A DNA stretch of 64,000 bases, taken from contig NW_004797643.1 in the NCBI RefSeq assembly GCF_000002075.1, positions 71,946 to 135,945 of the forward strand. The letters are read 5' to 3'. This document shows positions 11,301-18,820 of this stretch, in pieces. Numbering within the stretch: the stretch's first letter is position 1; each line of letters starts with the position of its first letter. A program made the translations under genes and the position numbers. Below the pieces are notes generated by a model. It ran no database searches. It saw only the letters and a list, made by a program, of their open reading frames with translations, and was not told the DNA's origin. Source of the stretch: Aplysia californica (taxonomy: Eukaryota; Mollusca; Gastropoda; Aplysiida; Aplysiidae).

Positions 11301-14098
11301 GGTCTTTATATATTTTTTTCCTTTAACAAATTTGGGGTTTTTTTGTTTGTTAATGATACTCTCTAGTAGCACTCATTATCTTCAATACCTGTATGACCTA
11401 GCGGTGTTGCAAGTACTGTGAAACTCTTACACCAAAACTAGGACTTACCCAGTGGCCTTGAACTTCCTCAGGGTGACAACCAGGTGCGCGTGGTGTCGGA
11501 GGATGGGGAGCCATTTGAACTTTCCCCCGAGACCATCATCGTCCAGCAACAGGACGGTCAGCTACTTCTGACCAACGAGGCGGCCGGGGCCATGGCTGGG
11601 GGGCAATACGTCATACAGTACTACAACCCGGGGGAAATGGTGAGTATGTGTGGGTGTGCGCGCATGTGTGTGTATGTCTTGGGGGGGGGGGGGTATGTCA
11701 TACAGAGCTGCAACCCAGGAGATGCGGTGTGTGTGGGTGTGCGCGCATGTGTGTGTATGTGAGGGTAGGGTTTTAGGGAGGGATACGTCATACAGCACTA
11801 CAACCCAGGGGAAATGGTGAGTATGTTTGTGTGTGGGTAGGGTTTGGGGGGGGGGGGGGGGGAGACAGTTTGTTATACAGTAGAGGTATTACAGCTACAA
11901 CCCAGGAATTATGATGAATGTATAGGAGGGATGTTCAATAAGTCTTTACCCCGGCTATGAAAGAAGCAAGAAAGAGAGTTTAAATTTGACACCCACAATG
12001 CAGCTTCTGTTCATAGAGTTAGAGACAACCTGCAAATTATGTGGTTTAATTATGGGAAGACCCGGGTCGGCGATCCCAAAGAATATTATATCAATAAAAA
12101 TTTTTTAAATATCTAATTTTTGTTTTTTGCTGAAAAACATCCCTTGACATCTGTTCTATCGGGTCACAATGATGAAACTGTTGAAAAAACACCCTAAATG
12201 ACCTAAAAGGGCGTTTGAAAAAATCAACAAATTCACGAATCGTACATTTACCTATGAACTTCTTGCACAATGACATGAAAGTGAATACAAGTATTTCGTT
12301 TAGAAAATTTGTCCGGGAGTGCACGTCTCCCTTTTAAGTTTAGGCCGGTGCTACTGGCCTGATCTCGGGTGGCCTGTAGGGAATTTCTGTGACCTCGGGT
12401 GGCAAGCATTTTCTGCCCACTTGGAGCCAGTCATCTATATCTAGTCTTAGATACGGGGTGCCCACTACGGCTGGATCGGGCCGATCGCCTGAAACTGAAA
12501 ACAAACAAGGTTTCCCTCGTGAGTTGACTAGATACCCTAGATCTATCACCCTTTATTTAATTATCTTTCATCGGAATGTCGGTGACAAAGTTACTAACAA
12601 TAAAATGCAGTGTCGTGATGTTATTAAAGATTGTCTAACTACTACCAAGATGTTTCAATTACCCTATCTCGCATCCGAACGAGACTTGGACGCTAGATCT
12701 ACTTCGTCTTAGCGCGTGACGGCCCGTGATACGAGTGTAAACAAACGTTCCAGCGCTGAGTTGAAAGCGGGAAATTTTGTCTGCGGGCAGAGAGAGAAAG
12801 AGAGAGAGGGGGGAGAGAAAGAAAGAGAGAGGGAGAATGAGAAAGAGAGAGGGAGAGAAAGAGGTGGGGGGGGGGAGATTTTTGGTTATTAGAATTACTG
12901 ATTCCTGTTGTTTTCTCTCTGCGTCGATTCACAAACTGACCCAGTGCAATACAGTCATTATTGTACTCATTATGCCTAGTCCTATGACATGTATTATAAT
13001 AATGCCATGTTGACCATCCGACTTTTGACTTTGAGGACAAGGAGAAGTGACCGAGTGACTGAATCTTGCGCGATTTCTAAAGGAGCATGCGCAGAAATTC
13101 CCACAGGCCAGAACACGGAACAAGCGCAGAAATCCCCACGTGCAAGAAGCTGCAGACTAGGCAGGGCTAATCGAGCGAATTCATTCGCCTGGAACATGCG
13201 CAGAAATCCCCACCGGCCTGTAGCGCCAGGCTACTTGACCGAGATCGGGCGACTAGCCACTCCGTTTAGTTTAAGCAGACTCCAGTTTAATTAAATTGAG
13301 TTAGCGAGAAAAAAATGTTGTGACTTGTGTTGTTCTCTCTTGTTTCAGCCGCCTGGGGCGGAGTCGAGTGTCGCCGCAAGCAGCTCCGGTGGGGAGGTAC
13401 AGCTGGCACCCGCACCGCCAGACGCCGGTCAGTCCATCCAGTTCCTAACCGCTCCCCAGGACCAGGGGGCGCAGTTTATCATGACCCCGGGTGTGCACCG
13501 GCAGATCCTGACCTCTGAAGGTCAAGCACAGATTCTCACCCCTGAAGGTCAAACTCAGATCCTGACCTCTGAAGGTCAAGCACAGATTTTGACCTCTGAA
13601 GGTCAGGCTCAAATCTTGACCTCTGAAGGTCAGCCTCAGATTCTGACCTCTGATGGTCAAGCGCAGATCTTAACCTCTGATGGTCAAGCACAGATCTTAA
13701 CCTCTGAAGGTCAAGCTCAGATTTTGACCTCTGGTGGTCAGGCTCAAATCTTGACCTCTGAAGGTCAACCTCGTATACTGACCTCTAACGGTCAAGCTCA
13801 GATTTTAGCCAGCAGCGATGGACAAACCCAGATCATCTACCCAGAGGACGGCAGTGGGGGTCAGCTGATAGCCATCGAGGGCAGCGGACATCTGCTGTCA
13901 GCTGGGGGAGAGAGGGAGGCGGCCGGTCAGTTTGTGGTCAACACGGACCTGGACACCATCAGCGAGCACCTCATCATCTCTGACCCCGGGGGTCGTGGAG
14001 AAGTCCTGGAGGGGGAGGGTGGGGATGATCCCGGCGGGGCCAGAACTTCGCAGCAGCTGGACGGGTTTACCATCTCTACTGGTGCCGAAGACTCGTAG
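458..14098 (+). CDS. C2H2 zinc-finger transcription factor, ten fingers, ZFP64-like (14 exons)
   Basis: Spliced model: 458/527-564, 1525-2087, 2467-2784, 3766-4038, 4450-4663, 6652-6755, 7236-7384, 8136-8266, 8600-8744, 9057-9248, 10201-10294, 10520-10611, 11472-11639, 13349-14098. Every junction is GT/AG and all phases match, which is strong support for the whole chain. Starting at the ATG at 527 it gives about 1076 residues. Order: Ser/Thr/Pro-rich N-terminus, acidic Glu/Gly-rich stretch (about 205-306), ten C2H2 fingers (about 376-680), then a Gln/Gly/acidic C-terminus with eleven 9-residue repeats (about 878-976). The finger run CPICPYACRSKNNLQAH onward and the following LIQQLLG and IIVQQQDGQ stretches resemble what I recall of vertebrate ZFP64; ortholog identity is inference. 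Nuclear sequence-specific DNA binding is expected for such an array. Coding could also start further upstream, because exon 1 is open in frame across its whole length. Confidence 0.88.
735..832 (-). repeat. Family B SINE fragment, reverse
   Basis: AAAATTTCTCCCTTTTCGGG followed by AATCAAACGCGGGTCTCC is an inverted B-box region. Truncated at the TTAA element boundary. Confidence 0.5.
827..1428. mobile_element. TTAA-flanked MITE, CCCT-type ends (piggyBac-like), intron 1
   Basis: TTAA at 823-826 and 1429-1432 flank a 602-bp block whose ends read CCCTCTAG and, inverted, CTCTCTAGAGGG. A long-form family A repeat sits inside at about 962-1265. The TTAA target with CCC-type ends suggests a non-autonomous piggyBac-like element. 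No transposase is visible. Confidence 0.55.
962..1265 (+). repeat. Family A repeat, long form
   Basis: Starts AGTAGAGGGTTTTACGGCGC, then CTCGCAACTGCATAAGGTC. It matches 4682-4955 closely over about 270 bp and 48345-48725 in reverse. A SINE-like dispersed family; no tRNA head recognised. Confidence 0.7.
1525..2087 (+). CDS. Zinc-finger gene exon 2, Ser/Thr/Pro-rich linker
   Basis: The acceptor TTCACTCTGTCCAG and donor AAAG|GTACAG give phase 2 in and phase 1 out, matching both neighbours. It encodes SLYLPEPLAMTKDGNKYV followed by a low-complexity Ser/Thr/Pro stretch with a (Thr)n run and DFLSEF. An upstream AG near 1475 gives the wrong frame and was set aside. Confidence 0.75.
2165..2390 (-). 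repeat. Family A repeat, short form
   Basis: Inverted copy: GTGGGTGGTTAGGGAG at one end, CTCCTTCTTTCCTATTAAAC in the middle and GTTGCAAGTGCTGTAAAACT at the other. It lies in intron 2 right after the exon 2 donor. Confidence 0.7.
2467..2784 (+). CDS. Zinc-finger gene exon 3, acidic region
   Basis: Acceptor CTCTCCCCAG, donor GAAG|GTGAGA, phase 1 to 1. It encodes a Glu/Gly/Asp-rich acidic segment, with a long purine-rich codon run at 2560-2720. Acidic low-complexity regions are common in transcription factors; no domain is recognisable. Confidence 0.8.
2798..2990 (+). repeat. Family A repeat, short form
   Basis: The CTTATGGCAAATTTTGCAAC head and GATGTTTAATAAGAAAGAAG tail match the other short copies. 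Intron 3. Confidence 0.65.
3040..3262 (-). repeat. Family B SINE (tRNA-headed), reverse
   Basis: Reverse complement of the 14112-14330 copy: the GTGCCTATGGGGTAATGG head lies at the high end and TACACTCC/ACAATTTAAAT at the low end. Confidence 0.6.
3766..4038 (+). CDS. Zinc-finger gene exon 4: basic linker and finger 1
   Basis: Acceptor CAACCAG, directly followed by TAG, so this is a possible NAGNAG site. Donor CACAG|GTGAGG. It encodes KIEALIKRMGYRRMSMDIF and then finger 1, C-EF-C-X12-H-VRT-H, ending in the linker THTG that continues as GDKPF in exon 5. A 56-bp copy of its 3' end lies just downstream. Confidence 0.92.
4077..4132 (+). pseudogene. Duplicated 3' end of exon 4 (half finger) inside intron 4
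   Basis: This 56-bp copy of 3986-4041 is offset by 91 bp and differs at only two sites. It keeps frame and a GT at the donor position (ACACAG|GTGTAG). The changes are Glu to Lys and His to Gln. The second removes the first zinc-ligand His and the copy lacks the CxxC half, so it cannot make a finger alone. Confidence 0.85.
4187..4245. repeat. (CT)n microsatellite with adjacent (CA)n
   Basis: CTCT run then CACACA to about 4310, inside intron 4. Confidence 0.9.
4450..4663 (+). CDS. Zinc-finger gene exon 5: fingers 2, 3 and first half of 4
   Basis: Acceptor TTCCCCACAG, donor GACGG|GTACGT. Finger 2 is CAHC-X12-H-SEKE-H, finger 3 is CKEC-X12-H-QLK-H and finger 4 begins CPRCSCKFDG. Phase 2 at the end leaves GG, completed by A from exon 6. 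Confidence 0.95.
4682..4955 (+). repeat. Family A repeat, long form, intron 5
   Basis: Near-identical in content to 962-1265: GCGCTTGCAACTGCATAAGG to GAGAAAAAATGACGATAGTAA. Confidence 0.7.
5065..5166 (+). repeat. L2-type SINE/LINE 3' tail with (ATT)n
   Basis: TGTAAAGCGCTCAGCTCAGA, then GAGCGCTATGTAAGTGCAAT and (ATT)n at 5133-5166. This tail is widespread in animal L2-dependent SINEs. The head is missing. Confidence 0.6.
5224..5315. repeat. (CT)n microsatellite
   Basis: Pyrimidine tract of about 90 bp just upstream of the exon 6a copy. Confidence 0.9.
5368..5410 (+). other. Duplicated copy of exon 6 start (candidate alternative exon 6a)
   Basis: The acceptor-like TGTGATCATAG followed by A-ATG-AAA repeats the real exon 6 acceptor and first ten codons (MKQLRAHILN). 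All four coding differences from 6652-6682 are synonymous. Similarity ends after Asn, where AACT|GTGTTG offers a weak donor at 5410 with the right phase. Whether it is ever spliced is unknown; it may be a decaying duplication. Confidence 0.55.
5480..6394. mobile_element. TTAA-flanked MITE, CTCACT-type ends, copy 1
   Basis: TTAA at 5476-5479 and 6395-6398 flank a 915-bp block with perfect 12-bp inverted ends (CTCACTGACTAC / GTAGTCAGTGAG). Related copies lie at 53422-54345 (full length) and 33945-34341 (internally deleted). Short ORFs are present but not transposase-like. A non-autonomous cut-and-paste element with a TTAA target, as in piggyBac or Kolobok. Confidence 0.85.
6652..6755 (+). CDS. 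Zinc-finger gene exon 6: second half of finger 4
   Basis: Acceptor TGTGATCACAG, donor CATGG|GTCAGT, phase 2 in and phase 1 out. It encodes MKQLRAHILNQH, completing finger 4 (H-X4-H), then an inter-finger linker DMDKQTLEKLTGYRHRPLGR. Confidence 0.93.
7236..7384 (+). CDS. Zinc-finger gene exon 7: fingers 5 and most of 6
   Basis: Acceptor TTTCCAACAG, donor CTACAG|GTACGA, ending in phase 0. Finger 5 is CPHC-X13-H-IWI-H, one residue longer than the usual X12. Finger 6 begins CPICPYACRSKNNLQ. Confidence 0.94.
7650..7870 (+). repeat. Family B SINE, intron 7
   Basis: A-box-like TGGTGTGTAATGGTTAGCC and a B-box-like region near GAGCTTGATTCTGG, then GGGAGAAATTTTATTGAATA. Confidence 0.6.
8136..8266 (+). 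CDS. Zinc-finger gene exon 8: end of finger 6, finger 7, start of 8
   Basis: The acceptor follows a poly-C tract and ends TATAACAG; the donor is GATAA|GTACGT. It encodes AHMLRHSTEKPF, finger 7 CSEC-X12-H-VRS-H and the start of finger 8. Confidence 0.94.
8600..8744 (+). CDS. Zinc-finger gene exon 9: fingers 8 and 9
   Basis: Acceptor (C)nGTAG, donor CACAAG|GTAACG, phase 0 out. Finger 8 is CDKC-X12-H-MET-H and finger 9 is CKHC-X12-H-YAR-H. The donor region is echoed twice in the following 130 bp. Confidence 0.94.
8797..8875 (+). repeat. Two echoes of the exon 9 donor junction
   Basis: CACCACAAG|GTAACGGCAG at the real donor recurs as TACCACAAG|GTAATGTCAA near 8800 and CACCATGAG|GTAATGTCAG near 8847. 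Each keeps a GTAA donor core and T/G-rich downstream sequence. Confidence 0.7.
8940..9040 (+). repeat. L2-type SINE tail fragment, intron 9
   Basis: TGTAAAGCTCCTAGAGCTCT then GTAAGCAATGTAAAAATGAC and ATTATT, ending just before the exon 10 acceptor. Confidence 0.5.
9057..9248 (+). CDS. Zinc-finger gene exon 10: finger 10 and C-terminal linker
   Basis: Acceptor CTCTCCCCCCAG, donor GTGGAG|GTAGGC, phase 0 both ends. Finger 10 is CLSC-X12-H-LKIR-H, followed by LVQMQAIAGMEQLQISEVE. A GGTGG/GGAGG-rich stretch after the donor at 9249-9322 repeats pieces of the junction. Confidence 0.93.
9610..9815 (+). repeat. Degenerate family B SINE, intron 10
   Basis: GTGTGGTGTTTAGGCTCG head and CCTCCTAAATGATTTAAATT tail match the 14112 copy at low identity. 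Confidence 0.5.
10201..10294 (+). CDS. Zinc-finger gene exon 11
   Basis: Acceptor CGTCCCATCAG, donor TTTCAG|GTTCGT, phase 0 in and phase 1 out. It encodes VVQYEDTANAATATATLADMSQVQ..., an acidic/Ala-rich segment after the fingers. Confidence 0.85.
10520..10611 (+). CDS. Zinc-finger gene exon 12
   Basis: Acceptor GTATCTCCAG, donor TCACAG|GTCAGG, phase 1 in and phase 0 out. It encodes AGDLQTSGPSDASKPS followed by VSLIQQLLGMSQ, a short hydrophobic helix-like motif resembling part of the ZFP64 C-terminus as I recall it. Confidence 0.85.
11240..11435 (-). repeat. Family A repeat, short form, intron 12
   Basis: GTGGGTGGTTGGCAGGTGCT at the low end and GTTGCAAGTACTGTGAAACT at the high end. Confidence 0.65.
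11472..11639 (+). CDS. Zinc-finger gene exon 13
   Basis: Acceptor AACTTCCTCAG, donor GAAATG|GTGAGT, phase 0 both ends, 56 codons. It encodes GDNQVRVVSEDGEPFELSP and ends GGQYVIQYYNPGEM. Its last ~35 bp plus donor recur three times in the next 270 bp. Confidence 0.9.
11690..11912 (+). repeat. Three echoes of the exon 13 end and donor
   Basis: Copies near 11692, 11780 and 11868 repeat TACGTCATACAGTACTACAA from exon 13. The middle copy reads YVIQHYNPGEM and keeps GTGAGTATG intact. G-runs and TGTG stretches separate them. Confidence 0.85.
11913..13348. other. Intron 13 remainder: repeat-derived, three GCGCAG motifs
   Basis: No exon seen. It holds a GGTGCCCACTACGG-containing block shared with 23.6-23.8 kb, a GA-rich run at 12788-12872 and three copies of GCGCAGAAATYCCCAC at about 13089, 13125 and 13196. 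Confidence 0.5.
13349..14098 (+). CDS. Zinc-finger gene exon 14 (last coding exon)
   Basis: Acceptor TCTCTTGTTTCAG; 249 codons and TAG at 14096-14098. It holds eleven 27-bp repeats (13499-13795) reading AQILTSEGQ with variants, then a degenerate twelfth, and ends in an acidic Gly/Glu tail (LDGFTISTGAEDS). Confidence 0.92.
   Translation, partial: PPGAESSVAASSSGGEVQLAPAPPDAGQSIQFLTAPQDQGAQFIMTPGVHRQILTSEGQAQILTPEGQTQILTSEGQAQILTSEGQAQILTSEGQPQILTSDGQAQILTSDGQAQILTSEGQAQILTSGGQAQILTSEGQPRILTSNGQAQILASSDGQTQIIYPEDGSGGQLIAIEGSGHLLSAGGEREAAGQFVVNTDLDTISEHLIISDPGGRGEVLEGEGGDDPGGARTSQQLDGFTISTGAEDS
13499..13813 (+). repeat. In-frame 27-bp tandem repeat coding for a nonapeptide
   Basis: Eleven units of 27 bp with consensus AQILTSEGQ, followed by AQILASSDGQ as a longer degenerate end. 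Position 1 varies R/A/T/P, position 7 varies E/D/G/N. Many codon differences between units are synonymous (ATC/ATT, CTG/TTG/TTA, CAA/CAG), so the array is not newly made and its peptide looks conserved. Confidence 0.95.
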
Positions 14099-14111
14099 AT
14101 CTGACCTACAG

Positions 14112-14330
14112 TACCGCGTCTGTGGTGTAGCGGTTAGGTGCTTCACTGTCGTTCTCCGGAGACCTGAATTCAATTCCAGAGTGAGGAGAATTTTTGTTGA
14201 GTATTTAGGTCTTTCTGCTGGGATGTTGTATCCCTTTCAGCCTGGGTTGGCTTTCACGGGTAGGGTCAGAAGCAGCCTCCTAAATGATCTAAATTGTGTC
14301 AATGAGGGCGTTAAAACACTTACATTTTAA
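14112..14330 (+). repeat. Family B SINE (tRNA-headed), reference copy
   Basis: The TGTGGTGTAGCGGTTAGG A box and GAATTCAATTCC B box are followed by a ~150-bp body ending near GGGCGTTAAAACACTTAC. Begins 14 bp after the zinc-finger stop codon. Confidence 0.75.
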
Positions 14331-14942
14331 TTTGATTTAGACCAGGCATGCAGTGTCATCCTTTGTTGTGCCTGGACTGTGGGGTCAGATGGGAGGGACT
14401 CGCCATGAATGAGAGTCTTGTTAGCATAAGTGTAGCATTCTATCAGTTGCCTTTCTACCTCATATCACAGTGAATGTTCAATGGTCTGATGATGTTTCCA
14501 ATGGTGACAATCTCACTTTTATTTCAAGTTCAAGGTGACTTGACTGGTAGCGCCCCCCTGTTCAAGTAAAATTCTAAATAAGGGGGGGGGGGGGTGTTCC
14601 TGATTAACATAATAACATACTTGGTTGAAATGCTTAATTATCAGATCAATTACAAATCCAGGTAGGCTACCATACAGAATGTCAAAGTTCATTCCTGTAG
14701 GTTTACCACTACTTGTCTGTAAGAAGGAGAATGTTACTGTTTAAGTTTAAGGATGTTATAATATAATTTGAATTGATTCTGTTGTGTGGATTCCATTTGT
14801 CAAAATCTATAGATTGTTGCTAACGTTACCTCATTGCTTATTAACAGCTGTGTGGGTCCTGTAGAATCGGTGTCATGTGGTGAGAGGTTAGAGAATACTT
14901 TGGCAGGTGTGGAAGTCTTCATGAAGTTAGTAGTTTTAGTAC

Positions 14943-15160
14943 TTGCGTTTGAGGAGAAGCATAGCGCTTAAGCACTTCACTGTTGCATGCAGGAGGCCAG
15001 AGATCGATTCCCAAGAGGGGAGAATTTTTATCGGGTATCTGATCTCGATGTTTCTCCTGAAATGTTGTATCCCTCTCAGCTCTTTTGCCGCCGACAGGCA
15101 GAGTTGGAAGCTCATTTGCTAAATTCTGTCGACTGAGGTGTAAAAACAGTTAAACTAACT
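14943..15160 (+). repeat. Family B SINE, second copy in the 3' UTR
   Basis: GCATAGCGCTTAAGCACTTC head, GAGATCGATTCCC B box, TGTAAAAACAGTTAAACT tail. Confidence 0.65.
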
Positions 15161-15163
15161 CTC

Positions 15164-15190
15164 TCCCCCCCCCCCCCCCCCCCCCCCCCA
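15164..15190. repeat. Poly-C tract
   Basis: Unbroken run of about 26 C. Confidence 0.95.
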
Positions 15191-15800
15191 ATCTTTATGA
15201 CAGGCCAGCCCGTGGTTGGTAGACAGGTCAATGCCAGCTGCCACCTTGGTTCTCAGAGAAAAAGTGTGAAGTGTAGGCCTACCAGTCTACAGACTACTAC
15301 CCACCACTAAGATAAAGAAGACTTGCACAAAATGTGAGTCGTGATGTACACGAGCCCAGCACTACAACAGATGGGCTAGAAATAAAGAATGCACTGTGGG
15401 ATTTTCTCTCTCTTAACCGAATGTTTGGAAAAAGTGAATTAAAACAGAAAGTGGGATTAAAGAATGTTCATTATATGTTGGTGTTTTTACGCCCTTATCG
15501 ACATATCGAGGAGCCAAGTATTGCTTAGGCCAGAGGGAGGAAGTGAGGTTTAAAAATAGCCTGGAGCTAAGTGTAAGGGTTAATGTACCAAGAAAGTATT
15601 AATGGACGGTGGTATTAATGATTTTCTGATGCTGATATGTATAGTCAGTTGTTCAGTCCGTGGTGATGTACATAGTACATAGTATATGTATGTGGTGAGG
15701 GGCCCCTGTGCCAACTTGCTGTTGATTATGTCGTGTGTGTTTCAGCTGTTTTCTGTACGGTATAAATTATGATTGAAAGTGAAAGGAGTTTTCTTTGTGC

Positions 15801-15806
15801 AATAAA
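15801..15806 (+). promoter_or_regulatory. Poly(A) signal AATAAA, zinc-finger gene
   Basis: Canonical hexamer about 1.7 kb after the stop codon, first good match in a clean context. Confidence 0.5.
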
Positions 15807-15829
15807 GTTGATAACATATTCATACTTGC

Positions 15830-17178
15830 AAATGGCTTGAATTCAAATTACTTATATTTGACGGCAAAGTTTTCCTCACACAAGAGACGAAAAACAAGAA
15901 AAAACTAGCACTAGGTAAAACGAACTGACCCCGTCGTTTTATGCAAGAAAAATTCTGAAATGATGCAAAATGAGCCCAAAAATGTGAAATTATGCGATTC
16001 TGTTAATTTTAACCAAGAATGATAAAAAGGAAAATAATAAGAAATTGTGCAAAAAAAATCGAATTTGGCTAAATTGTGCGGGGTGCTTAAAACCACGGGG
16101 ACAGAACGAAACAGTTGTCACTAGTATCGGGCGCTCACAGCCTTGGATGGGGAACAGGGTTACTACCGCCGGACGCTCCCAGTCAGGGTCTGTTGGGGTG
16201 TAAAGAGTTTTAAGCGGGCATTACGCATATTTTAAAACAGACTGCTGTTTGTTCTCTCTTAAATAATATTATAAGAAAATAATACATGATGTCATTCATA
16301 TTAGATCTATGTTACTTCATTTTTTTGGTTATATTCAAAATCCAGCGGGAAAAAGAGTCGCCCGCCAGTCTTTGTTAATTTTGACGGACTGGTACCAAAT
16401 TTGGTATTATTTTTACGATAGGAAATAATTTTCAATAAGTTTATAAACGAGAATTTTATCACATGTTGGCAGCAGAACTTGCTAGATTAAAGATCACAAC
16501 AACAAAAAGTGATTTTATTAAGTTATTTTAACAAGGTTGCATCATGTTTTATTTTGTTACCACAAAGAAGACAAACAATGTCAGTTTAAACTAAAAATGT
16601 AATACCCCCTTTAGAAATGCATCATAGGACGCTACTTAACGAAGCGCCCACAGTATGGTAGCCTATTTGGAAACCATCCCGTCTCCAAACAAGAAGTCAA
16701 AATTCCATTTAAAATATGTGTAGGAGTTTACTTTATTTCAACATTACTGTGTCAGATGCTTGCTGCACAGTATCAGGAAATAATTTATTTGACAAAATTT
16801 TTTTTAATCTCCATGTTCTAGCAAGTTTATCTCTAGTACTAGTAGGCTACATCAGTGGTGGATGTCAGTCCTGCAGTGGGCAGTTGGCATAAAATAAAAA
16901 TTAAACAAATACAGTCGGGCAGAGATAGCTCTAACATGTACATGTAAAACTTGAAATCAAGGACAGGTTGTACAATCAGCCATTCCCCAACTGCTATGTT
17001 TTATTTTTCGTTAACGGTTAATCTGATTGATGGATGTGTCAACACATATATTTATCAATCCACGACGCGTTTGAGTTATATATCTATGCCCCACTATACA
17101 CTGTATGACTGTATGATATCAGCATCAGTCAGTACATCTCATAGTAATAGTAAAACAAGGACACTTTTTTTTCTGTAA
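15830..17178. other. Intergenic, AT-rich, no gene seen
   Basis: Short frames only. Contains unique-looking AT-rich sequence; no domain, RNA gene or clear repeat boundary was found. Confidence 0.5.
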
Positions 17179-17618
17179 GAGTTTTACAGCACTTGCAAAA
17201 CAAATAGCTTAAATTTTAAGTGCTGAAGATTAAAGGAGTAACAAAAGAGTAACAAACACAAAAAAGAAGGAAAGAAAACGAAAATAGATGTTTAATAGGA
17301 AAGAAGGAGCAGACCACACCAGATGTTTAGTTTTAGTAGAAGTTTTACGGCACTTGCAACACAATAAGGTCATATATACGTGCTGAAGATTACAGGTGTT
17401 ACAAGAGACTAACAAACACAAAAAAGAATGAGGAGAGTTTTAGTTTTAGTAGAGGTTTTACGGCCCTCGCAACTGCATAAGGACATATGAGCGCCAGAAG
17501 ATTAGAATTAGAGGTGTTGCAAGAGAGTAACGAACATAAAAAAGAAGAAGGGGAGATAAGGACGATAGATGTTTGATAGGAAAGAAGAAGCAAACCACAC
17601 CAGAACCACCCATATACA
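17178..17618 (+). repeat. Three family A repeats in a row
   Basis: Heads GAGTTTTACAGCACTTGCAA (17178), GAAGTTTTACGGCACTTGCA (17338) and GGTTTTACGGCCCTCGCAAC (17453), each followed by the TAACAAACA...AAGAA body. The middle copy is truncated. Confidence 0.7.
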
Positions 17619-17784
17619 GAGACATGATGTAATGCAAAAAATTGCACACAATATATAATACCTGTCACAGGATTTATGGATATTCTATTAATTTATTTTG
17701 TTCAGCGATGAATTTCTACACCGCATGAACACTGCTCCATGTGGCATGTAGTTCTTTTTGAAAAAAATAATAAATGTAGGTAAT

Positions 17785-17880
17785 TTTTACGCCCCAATCA
17801 ACACAATTTCAATCAATTAGGAGGCGGGCTTCCTACCATCAGCCTCTGGCAAGTAGATTTGACAGAATATGATGAAATCA
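17785..17880 (-). repeat. Family B SINE fragment, reverse
   Basis: TTACGCCCCAATCAACACAA and TAGGAGGCGGGCTTCC are the inverted 3' body. Confidence 0.5.
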
Positions 17881-18820
17881 CAAAATTTAATGTATACACA
17901 TTACAGTACACACATACATAAACTCATACCGTACTCAAAAAGTAACCTCACACAAATAGCTACAGAGTAGCTACACACACACAAAACACTTAGAGTAACT
18001 GCACATACACAGAACTCAAAAGAGTGGTTTACACACACACAGAGAACTCACAGATTAATTACAAACTCACTCAGAACTCATTATATTATATGGAAGAGGC
18101 TAGCCGTACTTAATGACGGCTAGACTGGCAGTCTAGCCGTACTTAAGTACGGCTAGACTGTAAGTCTAGCCGTACTTATTCTTAATATGATGGCTAGACT
18201 GACCATTTACAAAAAATAGGCCTACTGAATTGTAAATATACATTTTTAGTGTGCAGTACCTAAAGTATTTGTATTTGAGACAAAACCAGGTTCCTTAATG
18301 ACAGTGCATGTATTTTAAACCTCCTGTTTTCTAATGTAAATAGGGCCTAAGATAGGTACGGCTAGACTGGCAGTCTAGCCGTACTTAAGTACGGGTAGAC
18401 AGCCAGGCTAGCCGTACTTAAGGACGGCTAGACTGTCAGTCTAGCCGTACTTAACATTGATGGCTGAATTGTAAATGAAAATTTTAGTTTGCAATGCCTA
18501 AAGTATTTGTATTTCAGACAAAACCAAAAGGTGCCTTACTGACTTGCATGTATTTGAACCTGAATAATAACTAGATCTAGATCTCATGAGACCTGTGTAC
18601 TTAACAGGATTGAGTCGATTGGGCCAAACCTAGATCTAAGTACGGCTAGACTGGCGGTCTAGCCGTACTTAAGTACGGCTAGCCACTTCGATATTATATT
18701 AATTACAAACACACTCAGAACTCATGATTCATAGTCATAGATTAACTACACACACACATGATACAGAACTCATAGAGTAATAACACATACAGAGAGAGAA
18801 CTCATAAAATAGAGTTTCCC
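17880..18820. repeat. Degenerate tandem array (GAACTCA...ACACAC), split by a MITE
   Basis: Irregular units of about 40-50 bp carrying AGAACTCA, AGTAACT and CACACACA occur on both sides of the 18091-18691 element. ATTACAAACTCACTCAGAAC on the left recurs on the right with one change. Confidence 0.65.
18091..18691. mobile_element. Palindrome-rich MITE with 7-bp target duplication
   Basis: The ends are near-perfect inverted repeats (TGGAAGAGGCTAGCCGTACT versus TCGAAGTGGCTAGCCGTACT). TATTATA lies at 18084-18090 and again at 18692-18698. Three clusters of the palindrome GCCGTACTTAAGTACGGC alternate with two related ~190-bp spacers. No coding capacity. Confidence 0.8.

Larger units (their letters stand above)
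14099..15820 (+). other. Probable 3' UTR of the zinc-finger gene, with two SINEs
   Basis: No further coding. AATAAA at 15801-15806 in a T/G-rich context is the best poly(A) signal on this strand. The segment holds two tRNA-headed SINE copies and a poly-C run at 15164-15190. The extent is inferred. Confidence 0.5.

Noticed and set aside
13445-13660. Minus-strand frame of repeated RGQDL units
   Set aside because: Antisense shadow of the 27-bp coding repeat of the zinc-finger gene.
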